Assembly: GCA_014192625.1 (NCBI GenBank)
Contig: BJHM01000001.1
Span: 62,001-126,000 of the forward strand
From: Planctomycetota bacterium
GTDB taxonomy: Bacteria; Planctomycetota; UBA1135; UBA2386
DNA: 64,000 bases
Direction of reading: 5' to 3'
The notes under the pieces were generated by a model. It ran no database searches and was not told the DNA's origin. It worked only from the letters and a program-made list of their open reading frames with translations. The position numbers were made by a program, and so were the translations under genes. Of the stretch, positions 25,501 to 34,629 are shown piece by piece (positions within the stretch are counted from its first letter, which is position 1; each line of letters starts with the position of its first letter).

Positions 25501-27566
25501 TGCCCGAGCACCTCGAAATCGGTGCCGAGTGTTTTCTCGCCGACGGCATCTATCTCGGCTCGCCTCGGCTGCAATCTGGCGCAGTGACATTTGCGCCGGT
25601 GCGGCTTGGCAATCGCACGTTTCTCGGCAATCACGTCGTGATTCATGCTGGCCAGTCGTTGCCCGACGACTTGTTGATCGGTGTGTCGACGGTTGCAAAC
25701 GATCAGCAGATGCACGCGGGGAGTTCTTGGTTTGGCTCGCCGCCGCTGCAGTTGCCGCGCCGAGAAGTTGTGGTGATGGATCGGCGCCTCACTCATGAAC
25801 CTAACGCGCTGCGTTATCTGACTCGGCTGCTTTGGGAAGTTCTGCGCTTTGCGCTGCCAGTGCTCCCATTGTGGCTTGCTTTGTATTGGTTTGATTGGAT
25901 CGACCAGTTGCCACCGGATGCACTGTGGAGCGAGCGCGTTGGGTCGGTTTTGCTGGCGACGTTGGTGTGCGTGTCGTCACTCGCGGCAACCGTGCTGGTG
26001 ACCAAGTGGCTGCTACTCGGACGCGTGCGGCCTGGCCAACATGCGCTGTGGTCTGGCTGGGCCTCTCGGTGGGACTTCCACTACGTGCTCTGGCAACGTT
26101 ATGGCCGCGGCCTCCTGTCGCAGCTTGAAGAGACGTTCCTGCTGTCGTGGTTTTTGCGCGCGATCGGCATGCGGATTGGCCGTGGCTGCGTACTCGGGGA
26201 AGGCTTCGCGCAGGTGGTCGATCCGGACATGCTCACGCTTGAGGATGGGTGCACGGTGCACGCGCTATTTCAGGCGCACAGCTTTGAGGATCGAGTGCTA
26301 AAGATCGATCGCGTGCATATCGGCCGTAATGCAACGGTGGGGCGCGGTACGGTGGTGCTCTACGGCGCTGACATTGGTGAGGGTGCGCACGTGGCACCGC
26401 ACAGCGTCGTCATGAAGCACGAAGTGCTGCCGCCAAATCGCCGCTACATTGGTTCACCGCTGGTAACAGTGCCGGCTTTTCAGGCGGACTGGCTGCCGGC
26501 GAGTCAGCCGCGCAAGCCGATCACCATCGAACGCGATGCTTCGCTTGATGTCGCGCGTGGCCTTGCTGTGCTCGGCATGATCTGGATGCACTTTGTACCC
26601 AGCGAATCCGGCAATCTCGTGGCGGATATGATGGCAAATATCATCTACGGCAAGGCCGCGGTGTTGTTCGCGGTGCTAGCTGGAATGACCTGGGCCACGC
26701 ATGCCGAACATCGACTCGCGATTCCCTTTTGGCGCACATTCGTATGGCGACGAACGGCAGCACTCGCGCTTTCTGGGTTTTTGCTTTGGCGGTGCTTCTG
26801 GCCGACCGAGATCTTGTTGCCGTTTGCGTTGATGTTTCCGGTTGTGGCGTTCGGCTTTTCCCGCCGCAAAGGTCCGTTCGTCGGCGCTGCTGCGATCTTG
26901 ATGTTGCTAGTGCCGATTGCGATGCAGGCGTTCGGGCAATACGTGGCGATCGACTGTTATGAAGACGGCTCCCACCTTGCAGATCGAGAGTTTGGCTTTG
27001 CCACGCTGCGCTATTTCCTGTTCGACGGCAGTTACCCGCTGCTGCCGTGGCTGTGTTTCCCAATGCTCGGCGCGGCCCTTGTTGCTGGTGACCACACCGA
27101 TCGTTCGCGGAACGCTCGCTGGGTTGCGCTTGCTTTGCCGCTCGCGCTGGTGATGCACTTGCTATCGCAGTTCGCGATGCTGCATGAAAAAGAACTAGGC
27201 TGGTTATCGCCGCACTTGCAGGTCAGCTGGCAGCCTACGTCACTGCCGTTCGTGTTGCAGAACGTGAGTATTGCCATCGTGATCATCGCTAGCCTGTCGT
27301 GGTGGCGCGCAGCGCGTGGCTTGCCGCGTTGGTTATTGCCAGTTGGGCAACTGGGTCGCGCTTCGCTGACGCACTACCTACTCCACATCATGTTGGTGTT
27401 CGTGCCACTGCGCTGGTTTTGGCCTGATGAGGATTGGCCGCTCTCTGTCGGGATTGCGGCTGCCGTTGGCTACGTCGCGGTAGCGTTGCCGGTCATGTCG
27501 ATCTGGTTCCGAAAGTTTCGTCGGGGCCCATTCGAGATGCTGCTAGGGCTGGCTTCCGGCCGCTGA
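22548..27566 (+). CDS. Pls/PosA-type single-module NRPS with membrane left-handed-beta-helix domains and fused acyltransferase-like tail
   Basis: 1672 residues. The adenylation domain is at 5-495: YTSGTTGNPKG, AYDSSVEEAW, NGYGPTEC, YRTGDLARRQPDG, and GKLDRRALPE with the catalytic Lys. The carrier domain has Ser545 in FFELGGDSLR. From about 605 come membrane segments alternating with three hexapeptide left-handed beta-helix blocks (about 715-820, 970-1070 and 1195-1300), as in epsilon-poly-lysine synthetase and its relatives, where the C-terminal part joins amino acids without a condensation domain. From about 1326 it carries a further membrane domain of DUF418/HGSNAT type (LDVARGLAVLGMIWMHF, LGRASLTHYLLH, FRRGPFEMLL). 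It likely makes a homopolymer or amide of an activated amino acid at the membrane. Confidence 0.88.
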   Translation: MLMHDLFAAAVARHGGLIAVDVPPGHERAQREVTRYQDLAAMAAQVAQRLAPLVKRECVVAVLLPRESARLYAAQLGVLQSGAAYVCLDPSFPVAHREFIVRDSTAVAVVTNQRFAASFAGCRIPVILIEDCLAADTPAVLPRPVWLSPQSLAYVIYTSGTTGNPKGVLIEHRGVVNLITADVERFGTGPGDRCAQGSSPAYDSSVEEAWLALAAGATVVVLDDAAVRLGPDLVEWLRTECITVFCPPPTLLRAMDCKDPRRELPDLRLAYVGGEAMPQDLTDLWSRALWLENGYGPTECTVTVVRGRLQPGMPVIIGVPVPFHEALLLNERDELVAAGEVGELCIAGIGLARGYLGQPGLTAAKFPQHPQFGRIYRTGDLARRQPDGQLVCLGRMDAQVKIRGYRIELEAIESALVQCAGVREAACRVQLLGGIPRLAAFLVAEHRKTVLDMVAIAQRLRSQLPDYMVPVHYALLAAMPRTVGGKLDRRALPEAEQQADVAASASEQAIEEGGVEARIAVAFATCIGRKSVAPNGDFFELGGDSLRAAQLISKLRRHDSTAGLAVRDVYEARTIAGLVARAGQPAAPALAKTRARTGGRPMLATLVHFAWLMVALGLGSGLAYLVCFAALPALVEKVGLVASLVLVPVLSVVLVFGYAFASLWFVVWLKELLIGRYRSRVVPVFSTLHIRHWVVVRAASLVPWPLLQGTALHAWALRSLGAHIGKRVYIHRGVNFARGGWDLLTIEDDVVIGREAHLDLVDFDDGQLIFGPVHLGARCVIDVRAGIGRGVVIGEDAFVGALSHVAAGTKVGARERFDGVPARHTGPVSPTTVRRRNLALQITFHAVAVICGRTMIAPVFTAVLLLGAFAVASGQGVTTDELVSWLWHKGPLSKPAWAFFALACTVCVLPLQLVAQALVLRWARKVHAGTTPLWSRKAWHAWLRMELVESAGLWLSGTLFWPMWLRLAGARIGRNCEISTILDVLPEHLEIGAECFLADGIYLGSPRLQSGAVTFAPVRLGNRTFLGNHVVIHAGQSLPDDLLIGVSTVANDQQMHAGSSWFGSPPLQLPRREVVVMDRRLTHEPNALRYLTRLLWEVLRFALPVLPLWLALYWFDWIDQLPPDALWSERVGSVLLATLVCVSSLAATVLVTKWLLLGRVRPGQHALWSGWASRWDFHYVLWQRYGRGLLSQLEETFLLSWFLRAIGMRIGRGCVLGEGFAQVVDPDMLTLEDGCTVHALFQAHSFEDRVLKIDRVHIGRNATVGRGTVVLYGADIGEGAHVAPHSVVMKHEVLPPNRRYIGSPLVTVPAFQADWLPASQPRKPITIERDASLDVARGLAVLGMIWMHFVPSESGNLVADMMANIIYGKAAVLFAVLAGMTWATHAEHRLAIPFWRTFVWRRTAALALSGFLLWRCFWPTEILLPFALMFPVVAFGFSRRKGPFVGAAAILMLLVPIAMQAFGQYVAIDCYEDGSHLADREFGFATLRYFLFDGSYPLLPWLCFPMLGAALVAGDHTDRSRNARWVALALPLALVMHLLSQFAMLHEKELGWLSPHLQVSWQPTSLPFVLQNVSIAIVIIASLSWWRAARGLPRWLLPVGQLGRASLTHYLLHIMLVFVPLRWFWPDEDWPLSVGIAAAVGYVAVALPVMSIWFRKFRRGPFEMLLGLASGR

Positions 27567-27757
27567 AGCGCACGCTGACTTGCGACTGCGCAGCTCATGG
27601 GGCAGCGCGGTGTTTAGCCGGGCTATTTGGCAGCGCCCTGTGCGCGGCCAAGTCTTTGCCGGGGCACTTGGTTGGGAAGCGGCGCTTGTCGCACGGCCAA
27701 CCTGACAATGGGGGCGTTTTTTTAGCGCGCAGGAAGGGGTCTGCTAGTCTTTGCAAG

Positions 27758-29464
27758 ATGCTGAAAACTAGGCTGATTTTCTTGCTGCCTTGCATTGCGA
27801 ATGCAGTTGCACAAGCGCAAGTGGATGCGCCCACCAGTGTGGTTACTGCGAGTGTGGTTGTGCAGGAGCAAGTGCTCGATCTGACGATCCTCGGCCCTGC
27901 TGCGTGGCAGTCGCGCCTTGCGCCAACCAATGTTGGCAGCCTGTTTGAGTCAGAGCTCGGGAGGCAGATAATCCAGCCGCAGGCGGCCCTGCTCGAAAGT
28001 TTTAGTCATGGTGTGCTCGGCGGCAATGAGGGCCTGATGGCTTCGTTGCGCGAATGCTTGAGTGGTTTCAGCGGTGCGATGCGCGTGTTTGTTTGGCAGC
28101 CAAAAGGTGGCGGCTTTTTTAACCCGCATTTCTCGGTCGGCGTGGTGATCGGTCCCGACGGCAAGTCCGATTTGACGAAGATCGCAAAGGTTTTGACGGA
28201 CGTCATTGGCAAGGCCGCTGGGATCGAATGGCAGAAGGAGAAGGTCGCTGATACTGAACTGGATGTGGTGGCAACTGGGGCCGAGCGCATAACTGCGCCG
28301 ATCCGCGTCGGGGACCGTTTGTTGATGCTCTACGGCGATGGCGACCTGGCACCCCTGCTTGCTGCGCTAAAGGAGACAGCAGTTGTGGCACCTAAGTCTG
28401 ATGCGCCAGTCGCCTCGATGACGTGGCATTGCCGCGCCATCTATGCCGTCTCGAGCAACATTGAAAAGTCATGCATGAACAGCCTGGGCTTTAGCCAACT
28501 CAACACGGTCCAGTGTCAGTTGCGATCCGCTGGGCCGTTGCTGTTGTGCGACACCGAGATGCGGTTTTTACCAGGCGCAGATCGCGGTTTGTTCGGCGGG
28601 TTGTTCCCCAATGTTTCGTTCATGAGCCGACTGGTGACCATCCTGCCGGCGGATGCCACCGCATGGAAGCTTGGGCACATTGACCTCGCACAGACCTACG
28701 TGGCGGTGGAGCGTCTCATCGCGAAAATGGACGGCCAATTGTTTGGCTTAAGAGACGAAGAAATCGACCCAGACATGAAGGTTGATGAACAGCAGCAGAA
28801 GCTCAGGGCGGAAGCAACGCAGAAGCTGGGATTGGATCCCGTCGATGGGTTGCTTGCATACACCGCAACCGACGCACTGCTGCTCGGCTCTCTAGCAGAC
28901 CTCGAAGCGCGTGGCCAATTCGCTTTTGCGTTGCGATTGCGCGATGAAGCGGCTTTCCGCACAGCCTTCAACCAGATGCTGGAGAAGTGCAAGGGGCTGG
29001 TCAATAAGTTTGAAGACATCGATCACAACGGCATCACGATCTGCCGCTACGGCGCGATGCTTGGTGCGTTTTACTGCGCGATTGGTCGCGGCATGATCGT
29101 GATCGCGGGTGGTGAAGTTGCGGAGGCCAGGGTGAAGTCACTGCTCGATGCTGCACAGGCGTTGCCGCTAGCGGCCTCGGAAAAACCAGCAAAGGCAATC
29201 GCTGGGTTCGAGAGTATTGCGCGTTATTCAACAGCGGACAGCAACGGTGTTGGCATGACTAGCATCGTGCCGACTCTGCAGCTCGGCTTTGGCGGCATTG
29301 CCAGCATTCTGCAACCGATCCTCGGCAGAAATTATTTGAATAAGTTCTACGACGAAGATCAGTTGGATCAGCTGGCCGAGCTGTTAACGAAGTATCAGTT
29401 GGATCGAGTGCGAATGCTGACTGGGTATGCGGACGACACTTGGCGCTGCCGCATTTTCTGGTAG
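27758..29464 (+). CDS. secreted protein of unknown function (DUF3352-like appearance)
   Basis: 568 residues from ATG 27758, which opens a signal peptide (MLKTRLIFLLPCIANAVAQA). A longer in-frame start at 27434 overlaps the synthetase gene and is rejected. The body alternates hydrophobic strands and helices, with phrases such as ILPADATAWKLGHIDLAQTY, FAFALRLRDEAAFRTAFNQM and MIVIAGGEVAEARVKSLLDA. These resemble the large extracytoplasmic DUF3352-type proteins of planctomycetes. No catalytic motif is visible. The TetR gene starts 24 bases after its stop. I do not know its function. Confidence 0.72.
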   Translation: MLKTRLIFLLPCIANAVAQAQVDAPTSVVTASVVVQEQVLDLTILGPAAWQSRLAPTNVGSLFESELGRQIIQPQAALLESFSHGVLGGNEGLMASLRECLSGFSGAMRVFVWQPKGGGFFNPHFSVGVVIGPDGKSDLTKIAKVLTDVIGKAAGIEWQKEKVADTELDVVATGAERITAPIRVGDRLLMLYGDGDLAPLLAALKETAVVAPKSDAPVASMTWHCRAIYAVSSNIEKSCMNSLGFSQLNTVQCQLRSAGPLLLCDTEMRFLPGADRGLFGGLFPNVSFMSRLVTILPADATAWKLGHIDLAQTYVAVERLIAKMDGQLFGLRDEEIDPDMKVDEQQQKLRAEATQKLGLDPVDGLLAYTATDALLLGSLADLEARGQFAFALRLRDEAAFRTAFNQMLEKCKGLVNKFEDIDHNGITICRYGAMLGAFYCAIGRGMIVIAGGEVAEARVKSLLDAAQALPLAASEKPAKAIAGFESIARYSTADSNGVGMTSIVPTLQLGFGGIASILQPILGRNYLNKFYDEDQLDQLAELLTKYQLDRVRMLTGYADDTWRCRIFW

Positions 29465-29488
29465 TCGTCGAAGGCCTTCATCAATCTT

Positions 29489-30148
29489 ATGGCACGACCA
29501 CGCGACACGGACCTGCGCGAACGCTTGATTGCGGCAGCGACCAGTGTCTTCGCGGAAAAAGGTTTTGCCGGCGCGAATCTGGACGAGGTAGGCGCGCGGG
29601 CCTTGGTCACCAAGGGCGGCGTTTACTTTCATTTTGCCGGCAAGGAAGAGTTGTTCTTTGCCGTGCTCGATTATTGGCGCGAGCAGCGTCGCCGGCTGAT
29701 GCCCCCGTCCACGGCGGCACACGGCGGTGCTGCGTTGCTGCTGCGGCAGTTCCTCGCTGCCTATCTTGGTTTTCATTTCAGCGCACCGCAGGCAGCGCAC
29801 TTGCAGCGCGTGCTGGCTACCGAGTTGCGCGGTCGATTTACGGCGCGACTTCGCGAGGACGATCGTCAAGAGCAGCGCTGGCTGCGCGGCAACCTGCGCG
29901 AGTTCCTTGTGCAAGGTAGCCGCGATGGGACGTTGTTTGCGGAGGACCCGGCGGCGGTTGCGTTTCTGCTGGCCGCGACAACCGTCGGCGTGATTGAGCA
30001 GTGGCTAGCGAGCCGGGATGATGTTGAGATGTTCTGTGAGGCAGAGCGGTTGGCACAGACATTGGTCGCGCGCTATGCCACGGGCAGGCAGAATCCTGGT
30101 CCTGTGGCCGGAGCCGAGTTTGATTTCCGTGAACGTCCTGAGTCCTAG
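29489..30148 (+). CDS. TetR/AcrR-family transcriptional regulator
   Basis: 219 residues. The N-terminal helix-turn-helix is typical: RLIAAATSVFAEKGFAGANL, then TKGGVYFHFAGKEELFFAVL. The C-terminal ligand domain (residues 70-200) is variable, as usual. Its 3' end overlaps the start of the next gene. It probably represses a gene nearby, but no operator palindrome is evident and the ligand is unknown. It sits between a secreted unknown protein and a membrane glycosylation operon, either of which could be its target. Confidence 0.9.
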   Translation: MARPRDTDLRERLIAAATSVFAEKGFAGANLDEVGARALVTKGGVYFHFAGKEELFFAVLDYWREQRRRLMPPSTAAHGGAALLLRQFLAAYLGFHFSAPQAAHLQRVLATELRGRFTARLREDDRQEQRWLRGNLREFLVQGSRDGTLFAEDPAAVAFLLAATTVGVIEQWLASRDDVEMFCEAERLAQTLVARYATGRQNPGPVAGAEFDFRERPES

Positions 30149-30737
30149 CCTGAAACAGATTTTTGAGCGCACTCCCATTGCTGCGACGTTGTTGGTCGTG
30201 GCCGTGGTTTTTTTGCTATCGCGCATCCCCTGGCAAGCGTTTTCGAGCGCCAAGGGTTGGCCTTCTGTGTTGCAGCGTGCCGACGAGGCGCTGCATGACT
30301 CCGCTGCGGCTCGTATCCAAAAAACCATCGGCCTTGCACCGGCAACCGTGCAACTATTGCGGCAGCGGCTTGCTCGCGATGGTCGGCTGGTCGTCTACTT
30401 CCGCTTACTCGGGAACAAGGACGAGCAAGTTTTCTGGGAGAAGCTGCTGCGCGACAAATACGAGCAGATCAAAAACTTGCTCTATCCAACGCCGCGTGAT
30501 TCGGCTTTTGCGCGCAACGAGGATGAACTGGCGCAGACCTTGGGGCCACAGTGGATAGGCAAGCTGATCGTTGTCGACTGCACCCTGGATGATGGGGAGT
30601 TGCCCGTGCGTGCCCAGTTTGAACTGCTCACGGAGGAGCGGATCGGCTCGATTCGGCCACCACCGGGAGAAATCACCAGCCCTGAACCGGTGAAACCACG
30701 CATGCGTTTTTGGCTGTTGCGGAAGGTGGGGACATGA
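30120..30737 (+). CDS. single-pass membrane protein of unknown function
   Basis: About 205 residues. The TTG at 30120 has GGAG 6 bases upstream; a GTG at 30129 is the alternative. Both start inside the TetR gene. One membrane segment (PIAATLLVVAVVFLLSRIP) near the N-terminus is followed by a soluble, probably periplasmic domain: DEALHDSAAARIQKTIG, DGRLVVYFRLLGNKDEQVFW, and a Pro-rich end. The ATGA at 30734-30737 couples it to the membrane glycosyltransferase gene. No family is recognised; the operon suggests an accessory role in membrane-linked sugar transfer. Confidence 0.68.
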   Translation: MISVNVLSPSLKQIFERTPIAATLLVVAVVFLLSRIPWQAFSSAKGWPSVLQRADEALHDSAAARIQKTIGLAPATVQLLRQRLARDGRLVVYFRLLGNKDEQVFWEKLLRDKYEQIKNLLYPTPRDSAFARNEDELAQTLGPQWIGKLIVVDCTLDDGELPVRAQFELLTEERIGSIRPPPGEITSPEPVKPRMRFWLLRKVGT

Positions 30738-32143
30738 TCCGCGAAAATCTGCTGCTGCTCTGGGTGCTGTTGGTGCCCTTGGTATTGGGAGGCTTATTGC
30801 TGCGCGCGTGTGGCTTGCGCATTCGTGATGACCGACTCGGTTTTTTTTCGTGGAGTTGGCCAACGGGCTGCCTTGTGCTCGGCGTATCGCTCCTGACCTA
30901 CATCGTGTTTGGCATCGAGCCTTGGCTGTGGTGGACGGCGCCGGTGTTTGCCTTGATCGCGACTGGCCTGTTGGCCTCGCGCAGGGTGCGCGAGGCGTTG
31001 CCCGGCGAACTGCGGGTGCCACGGCCGCGGCTGCACGCTGGTTTTGTGCTGTTCACGTTTTTGCTGGCGTGCTTTTGCCTGTTGCACATCACCGCAGGCG
31101 CAGCGCGGCCAATCGTCGAAGGCGATGAAGGCAACATCTGGTCGCTGAAGGCCAAGTCGTTGCTCCTTGACTATTACCTCGGCGACTTTGCTTTGGCGCA
31201 ACACTGGAATCTCCATCCCGATTATCCGCTGTTAAACCCGTTGCTCCAGGCCTGGGTGCACTCGCAGTTTGGCCAGATCGAGCACTTTGCGGCCCGCTTC
31301 TTGGTCCAGGGCTGCGTACTCTCAATGTTGCTTGCGACCGCCGCGGCGTTGCGGGCCAGGTTGTCGGCGCTACGGGCAGGCTGTTTGTTGCTGCTGCTGC
31401 CGTTTGCACCCGCGTTTGAGCAGGCGCTTTTGACCGCGAGCGCTGACGGGATGCTGGCGCTTGGACTGGTGATGATCGTCGACGGCTTTCTGCGTTGGCG
31501 CGCTGAGGGCCGGTCCGCGTGGTTGTGGCTCGCCGCGATTGGTGCGGCGTTTGCCGCGTGGTCGAAGAATGAGGCGGCGCTCTATTTGCTCGCGGCCGCG
31601 GCTGCGGTGGTGCTGCAGTTTGTGGTGTGTCGATCGCCGAGCCGTGGCAAGTGGCTCCATGTGGCGGGATGTGCGTTGTTGCCAGCAGCGGTCATCGCTT
31701 TGCAGGTGTGCTGGAACAGGCACTTCGATCTGAAGAGCGATTTGTTTGGCGCGAATCCCACAGGCAAGTCGATGCCGGAGTTGTTGCTGTCGCAGTTTGC
31801 CGAGCGCGCGCCGCAGCTGGCAATGCGCGCCTTGGACACGATGCTATTCTCGGATGCACCGCACGCGATTTTTCTAGTGCTGCTCGCAGCACCGCTGCTC
31901 TGGCCCCGCATGGTATTTCGCCGTGACATCTTCGCGGTCTGGTTTGGGCTGCTGCTTAGCTTGCTTTGCTTGCACATGATCTGGATCGGCAGCTTTTTGC
32001 CGCTGCAGTTTCATCTCGACACTTCATACCTGCGGGTCCTCTTTCAAATGGTGCCTGCTGCGCTCGTATGGTTTGCGGCGCTGGCGCAGGCCGTATTGTC
32101 CGGTTCTGATCCCGCCGCACTAAAAACCGATGCCACCGCCTGA
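30734..32143 (+). CDS. multi-pass membrane protein, probable GT-C type glycosyltransferase
   Basis: 469 residues from ATG 30734, which overlaps the previous stop by 4 bases. About 11-12 hydrophobic segments are visible. The first large loop after the second or third segments holds [20 protein letters not shown], an acidic motif in the place where GT-C (ArnT/PMT/GT39-like) enzymes have their catalytic Asp/Glu. [19 protein letters not shown] also recalls that group. Such enzymes use a polyprenyl-phosphate sugar as donor. The next gene encodes a polyprenyl-phosphate-sugar-synthase-like protein, overlapping by 14 bases, which fits a donor-maker and user pair. Confidence 0.72.
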   Translation: MIRENLLLLWVLLVPLVLGGLLLRACGLRIRDDRLGFFSWSWPTGCLVLGVSLLTYIVFGIEPWLWWTAPVFALIATGLLASRRVREALPGELRVPRPRLHAGFVLFTFLLACFCLLHITAGAARPIVEGDEGNIWSLKAKSLLLDYYLGDFALAQHWNLHPDYPLLNPLLQAWVHSQFGQIEHFAARFLVQGCVLSMLLATAAALRARLSALRAGCLLLLLPFAPAFEQALLTASADGMLALGLVMIVDGFLRWRAEGRSAWLWLAAIGAAFAAWSKNEAALYLLAAAAAVVLQFVVCRSPSRGKWLHVAGCALLPAAVIALQVCWNRHFDLKSDLFGANPTGKSMPELLLSQFAERAPQLAMRALDTMLFSDAPHAIFLVLLAAPLLWPRMVFRRDIFAVWFGLLLSLLCLHMIWIGSFLPLQFHLDTSYLRVLFQMVPAALVWFAALAQAVLSGSDPAALKTDATA

Positions 32144-32843
32144 CTTTTTGTTGAGTGTCGTGATGCCGATTTACAACGAGCGCAAAACGCTCCTTGCGAT
32201 CGTGGCAGCGGTACGGGCAGTGCCGATCCGCAAGGAACTGGTGCTGGTTGATGATGGCTCCAAGGATGGCAGTCGCGAGCTGCTCGACGAAATTGCTGCG
32301 CAGTTTCCCGACGTGCGTGTCGTGAAGCATGAACGCAATCAGGGCAAGGGTGCCGCGCTGAAGACGGGGTTTCAGCACGCGCGCGGCGACTTCGTTGTCA
32401 TCCAGGACGCGGACCTCGAATACGACCCCAACGATTACCCGCTGTTGTTGCAGCCGCTCCTTAGTGGCGAAGCGGATGTGGTCTATGGCTCGCGATTCCT
32501 TATTGATCCACTTGAGCCAGACCGTCGCCGCGACCACTTTCATCATTACCTAGGCAACCGCGTCCTCACGTTCTTTAGCAACCTGTTCACCGGGCTGAAC
32601 CTGACGGACATGGAGACTTGCTACAAGTGCATGCGCCGATCCGTGCTGGACGGGATCGTCATCAAAAGCTGCCGCTTCACGGTCGAACCCGAGTTGACCG
32701 CCAAGCTGGCGAAGTCCAAGGCGCGCATCTTTGAAGTGCCGATCCACTACCGCGGCCGCAGCTACGGCGAAGGTAAAAAGATCGGTTGGCGCGATGGTGT
32801 GGCGGCACTTTGGGCGATCGTGCGCTATCGCTTCGCGGACTGA
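32130..32843 (+). CDS. GT2 glycosyltransferase, dolichyl/polyprenyl-phosphate sugar synthase-like
   Basis: 237 residues. It is a soluble DPM1-like GT-A fold: [37 protein letters not shown], and the metal-binding DxD in [29 protein letters not shown] and [20 protein letters not shown] are typical of the family. No C-terminal membrane segments are present. The likely product is a polyprenyl-phosphate sugar. It overlaps the membrane GT-C gene upstream by 14 bases, and the two are probably partners. Confidence 0.9.
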   Translation: MPPPDFLLSVVMPIYNERKTLLAIVAAVRAVPIRKELVLVDDGSKDGSRELLDEIAAQFPDVRVVKHERNQGKGAALKTGFQHARGDFVVIQDADLEYDPNDYPLLLQPLLSGEADVVYGSRFLIDPLEPDRRRDHFHHYLGNRVLTFFSNLFTGLNLTDMETCYKCMRRSVLDGIVIKSCRFTVEPELTAKLAKSKARIFEVPIHYRGRSYGEGKKIGWRDGVAALWAIVRYRFAD

Positions 32844-32999
32844 TTTGCGGCGCGGTTTTGTTTGGCGCGGTGGGCGGGGTTTGCGCGGTCGCCCTTGTTG
32901 GCGGAGTGCGTGCGGCACTTTGCAGGGCCGAAGGAGTCGGCCAGTGTCGTCAGTGAATGCCGTCAGTGAGCGTGTTAAGGCCAAGCTCTGGACAGCACA

Positions 33000-34352
33000 T
33001 TATGCGCGGAGATAGCGGCCCTTCAGAGGCAAGTGCGGCCCCATGGCGTTGCGTGAATCCACGACTAGTTGGGCGTGATCGGCGATCAGCTGCCAATCAA
33101 TCTTTGTGTGGTTGGTGACGATCAGCACGCAATCGCTCTGCTTCAGGGCCTCGGCCGAGAGTGACACCGAGTGCATGCGGAACTCCATGTATTTCCGCAT
33201 CCCAGCGAACAGCGGGACGTGCGGGTCGTGGTAGCTCACTTCGGCACCTTGTTCGAAAAGCAGCTTGATGATTTCGGCTGCCGGCGTTTCGCGCACATCG
33301 TCGACATCGGCTTTGTAAGCAAGCCCGATAACCAGCACTTTGGCACCGCGCAGCGCCTTGCCGGACTCATTGAGTCCGTCCATCGTGCGCCGGATCACGT
33401 AATGGGGCATTGCGCTGTTGATCTCGCCAGCGAGTTCGATGAAGCGAGTGTGGTGACCAAACTCACGCGCCTTCCACGTCAGGTAGAACGGATCGATCGG
33501 GATGCAGTGCCCGCCCAGGCCAGGTCCTGGGTAGAAGGCTTCAAAGCCGAACGGCTTGGTCTTGGCGGCGTCGATCACCTGCCAGATGTCGATGCCCATC
33601 GCCGTGAGCACGGGCTTGAGTTCATTGACGAGCGCGATGTTTACGCAGCGGTAAATGTTTTCGAGCAACTTCGCGGCCTCGGCGATCTCGGCGCTTTCGA
33701 CCGGGATCACTTTTGCGATCGCCGCGCTATACAGCTCGGCTGCGAGTTCGCAGCTTTGCGCATCCGTGCCACCAACCAACTTCGGGATCGACTGCGTGTT
33801 GTGGTCCTTGCGACCTGGATCCTCGCGCTCTGGACTGAATGCGAGGAAGAAGTCGCGCCCACATTGCAGGCCGTTCTTCGCTAGGATCGGCAGGCAATCG
33901 CCGCGCGTCGTGCCTGGATACGTGGTCGACTCAAGGGAGATGAGCTGGCCCTTGCGCAGGATTTTTGCGACCAGCGTGGTCGACTCTAGGATGTAGCTCA
34001 TGTCCGGCTCACCATGTGCACCGAGTGGTGTTGGCACGCACAGGATGATGGCGTCGGCGCGCACCAGCTCAGTTGGGTCTGCGGTCACGGCAAACTTCGG
34101 CGAGCGCGCCATATCCGTAACGAAGTCGTCGCCGAGGTGCTTCAGATACGATTCGCCCGACCGTAGCTGCTGGATTTTTTTGTGGTCGATGTCGTAGCCG
34201 AGCACTGGGAAGCCGGCTTTGAAGAATGCGCGCAGCAATGGCAGCCCGACGTAGCCGAGGCCGATGACGGCAACCACGGCGGTTCGGGTCTTGATCTTGT
34301 GCTGCAACTCAGTGGCAGGCTTTGAGTGCTCGGTCATGGTGGGCGTTTGCAT
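33000..34352 (-). CDS. nucleotide-sugar dehydrogenase (UDP-HexNAc 6-dehydrogenase, WbpA-like)
   Basis: 450 residues from ATG 34352; another ATG five codons in is possible, and the longer frame from 34514 is unlike the family. The Rossmann motif is VIGLGYVGLPLL. The catalytic cysteine lies in GLGGHCIPIDPFYL, and the UDP-binding C-terminal domain ends near YHDPHVPLF. The family oxidises C6 of UDP-GlcNAc, UDP-GalNAc or UDP-ManNAc to the uronic acid with two NAD+. It stands alone here, convergent with the GT2 gene. It would supply an acidic sugar for surface glycans. Confidence 0.92.
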   Translation of the reverse strand: MQTPTMTEHSKPATELQHKIKTRTAVVAVIGLGYVGLPLLRAFFKAGFPVLGYDIDHKKIQQLRSGESYLKHLGDDFVTDMARSPKFAVTADPTELVRADAIILCVPTPLGAHGEPDMSYILESTTLVAKILRKGQLISLESTTYPGTTRGDCLPILAKNGLQCGRDFFLAFSPEREDPGRKDHNTQSIPKLVGGTDAQSCELAAELYSAAIAKVIPVESAEIAEAAKLLENIYRCVNIALVNELKPVLTAMGIDIWQVIDAAKTKPFGFEAFYPGPGLGGHCIPIDPFYLTWKAREFGHHTRFIELAGEINSAMPHYVIRRTMDGLNESGKALRGAKVLVIGLAYKADVDDVRETPAAEIIKLLFEQGAEVSYHDPHVPLFAGMRKYMEFRMHSVSLSAEALKQSDCVLIVTNHTKIDWQLIADHAQLVVDSRNAMGPHLPLKGRYLRA

Positions 34353-34503
34353 GGTAGGCAAGCCCGTATCGGCTGAAACCCCCTTGTGAATGTAGGTTCC
34401 TTGCCTCTCACCCGTGCATAGTCCGGCTTTTTTAGAGCAACTTTGCGGATTTGCGTGGCAGGGGCATTTTAGTCGCGCGCCAAGGCAGCGCATTGCGCAT
34501 CTG

Positions 34504-34535
34504 CAAACCGGCAAACTGGCAAACCGGCAAACTCT
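34504..34535. repeat. 8-base tandem repeat upstream of nucleotide-sugar dehydrogenase gene
   Basis: Four near-identical 8-base units (CAAACCGG, CAAACTGG, CAAACCGG, CAAACTCT) run head to tail between two divergent genes. The spacing of 8 bases is not that of a typical operator. Slippage could change the unit number. No function is evident. Confidence 0.75.
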
Positions 34536-34629
34536 TTTTCTGTTGGTTCAATGCTGAGGGCCTCGGCTGCTAGAGTTGACTGCACACCCAGAGGGGCGCA
34601 CGCCGTGCTCCCGAGGTAGTCATTTGCAC

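Noticed and set aside
27700-27725. T-run after GGGGGCG as an intrinsic terminator for the peptide synthetase gene
   Set aside because: The bases before the T-run do not form a convincing stem.
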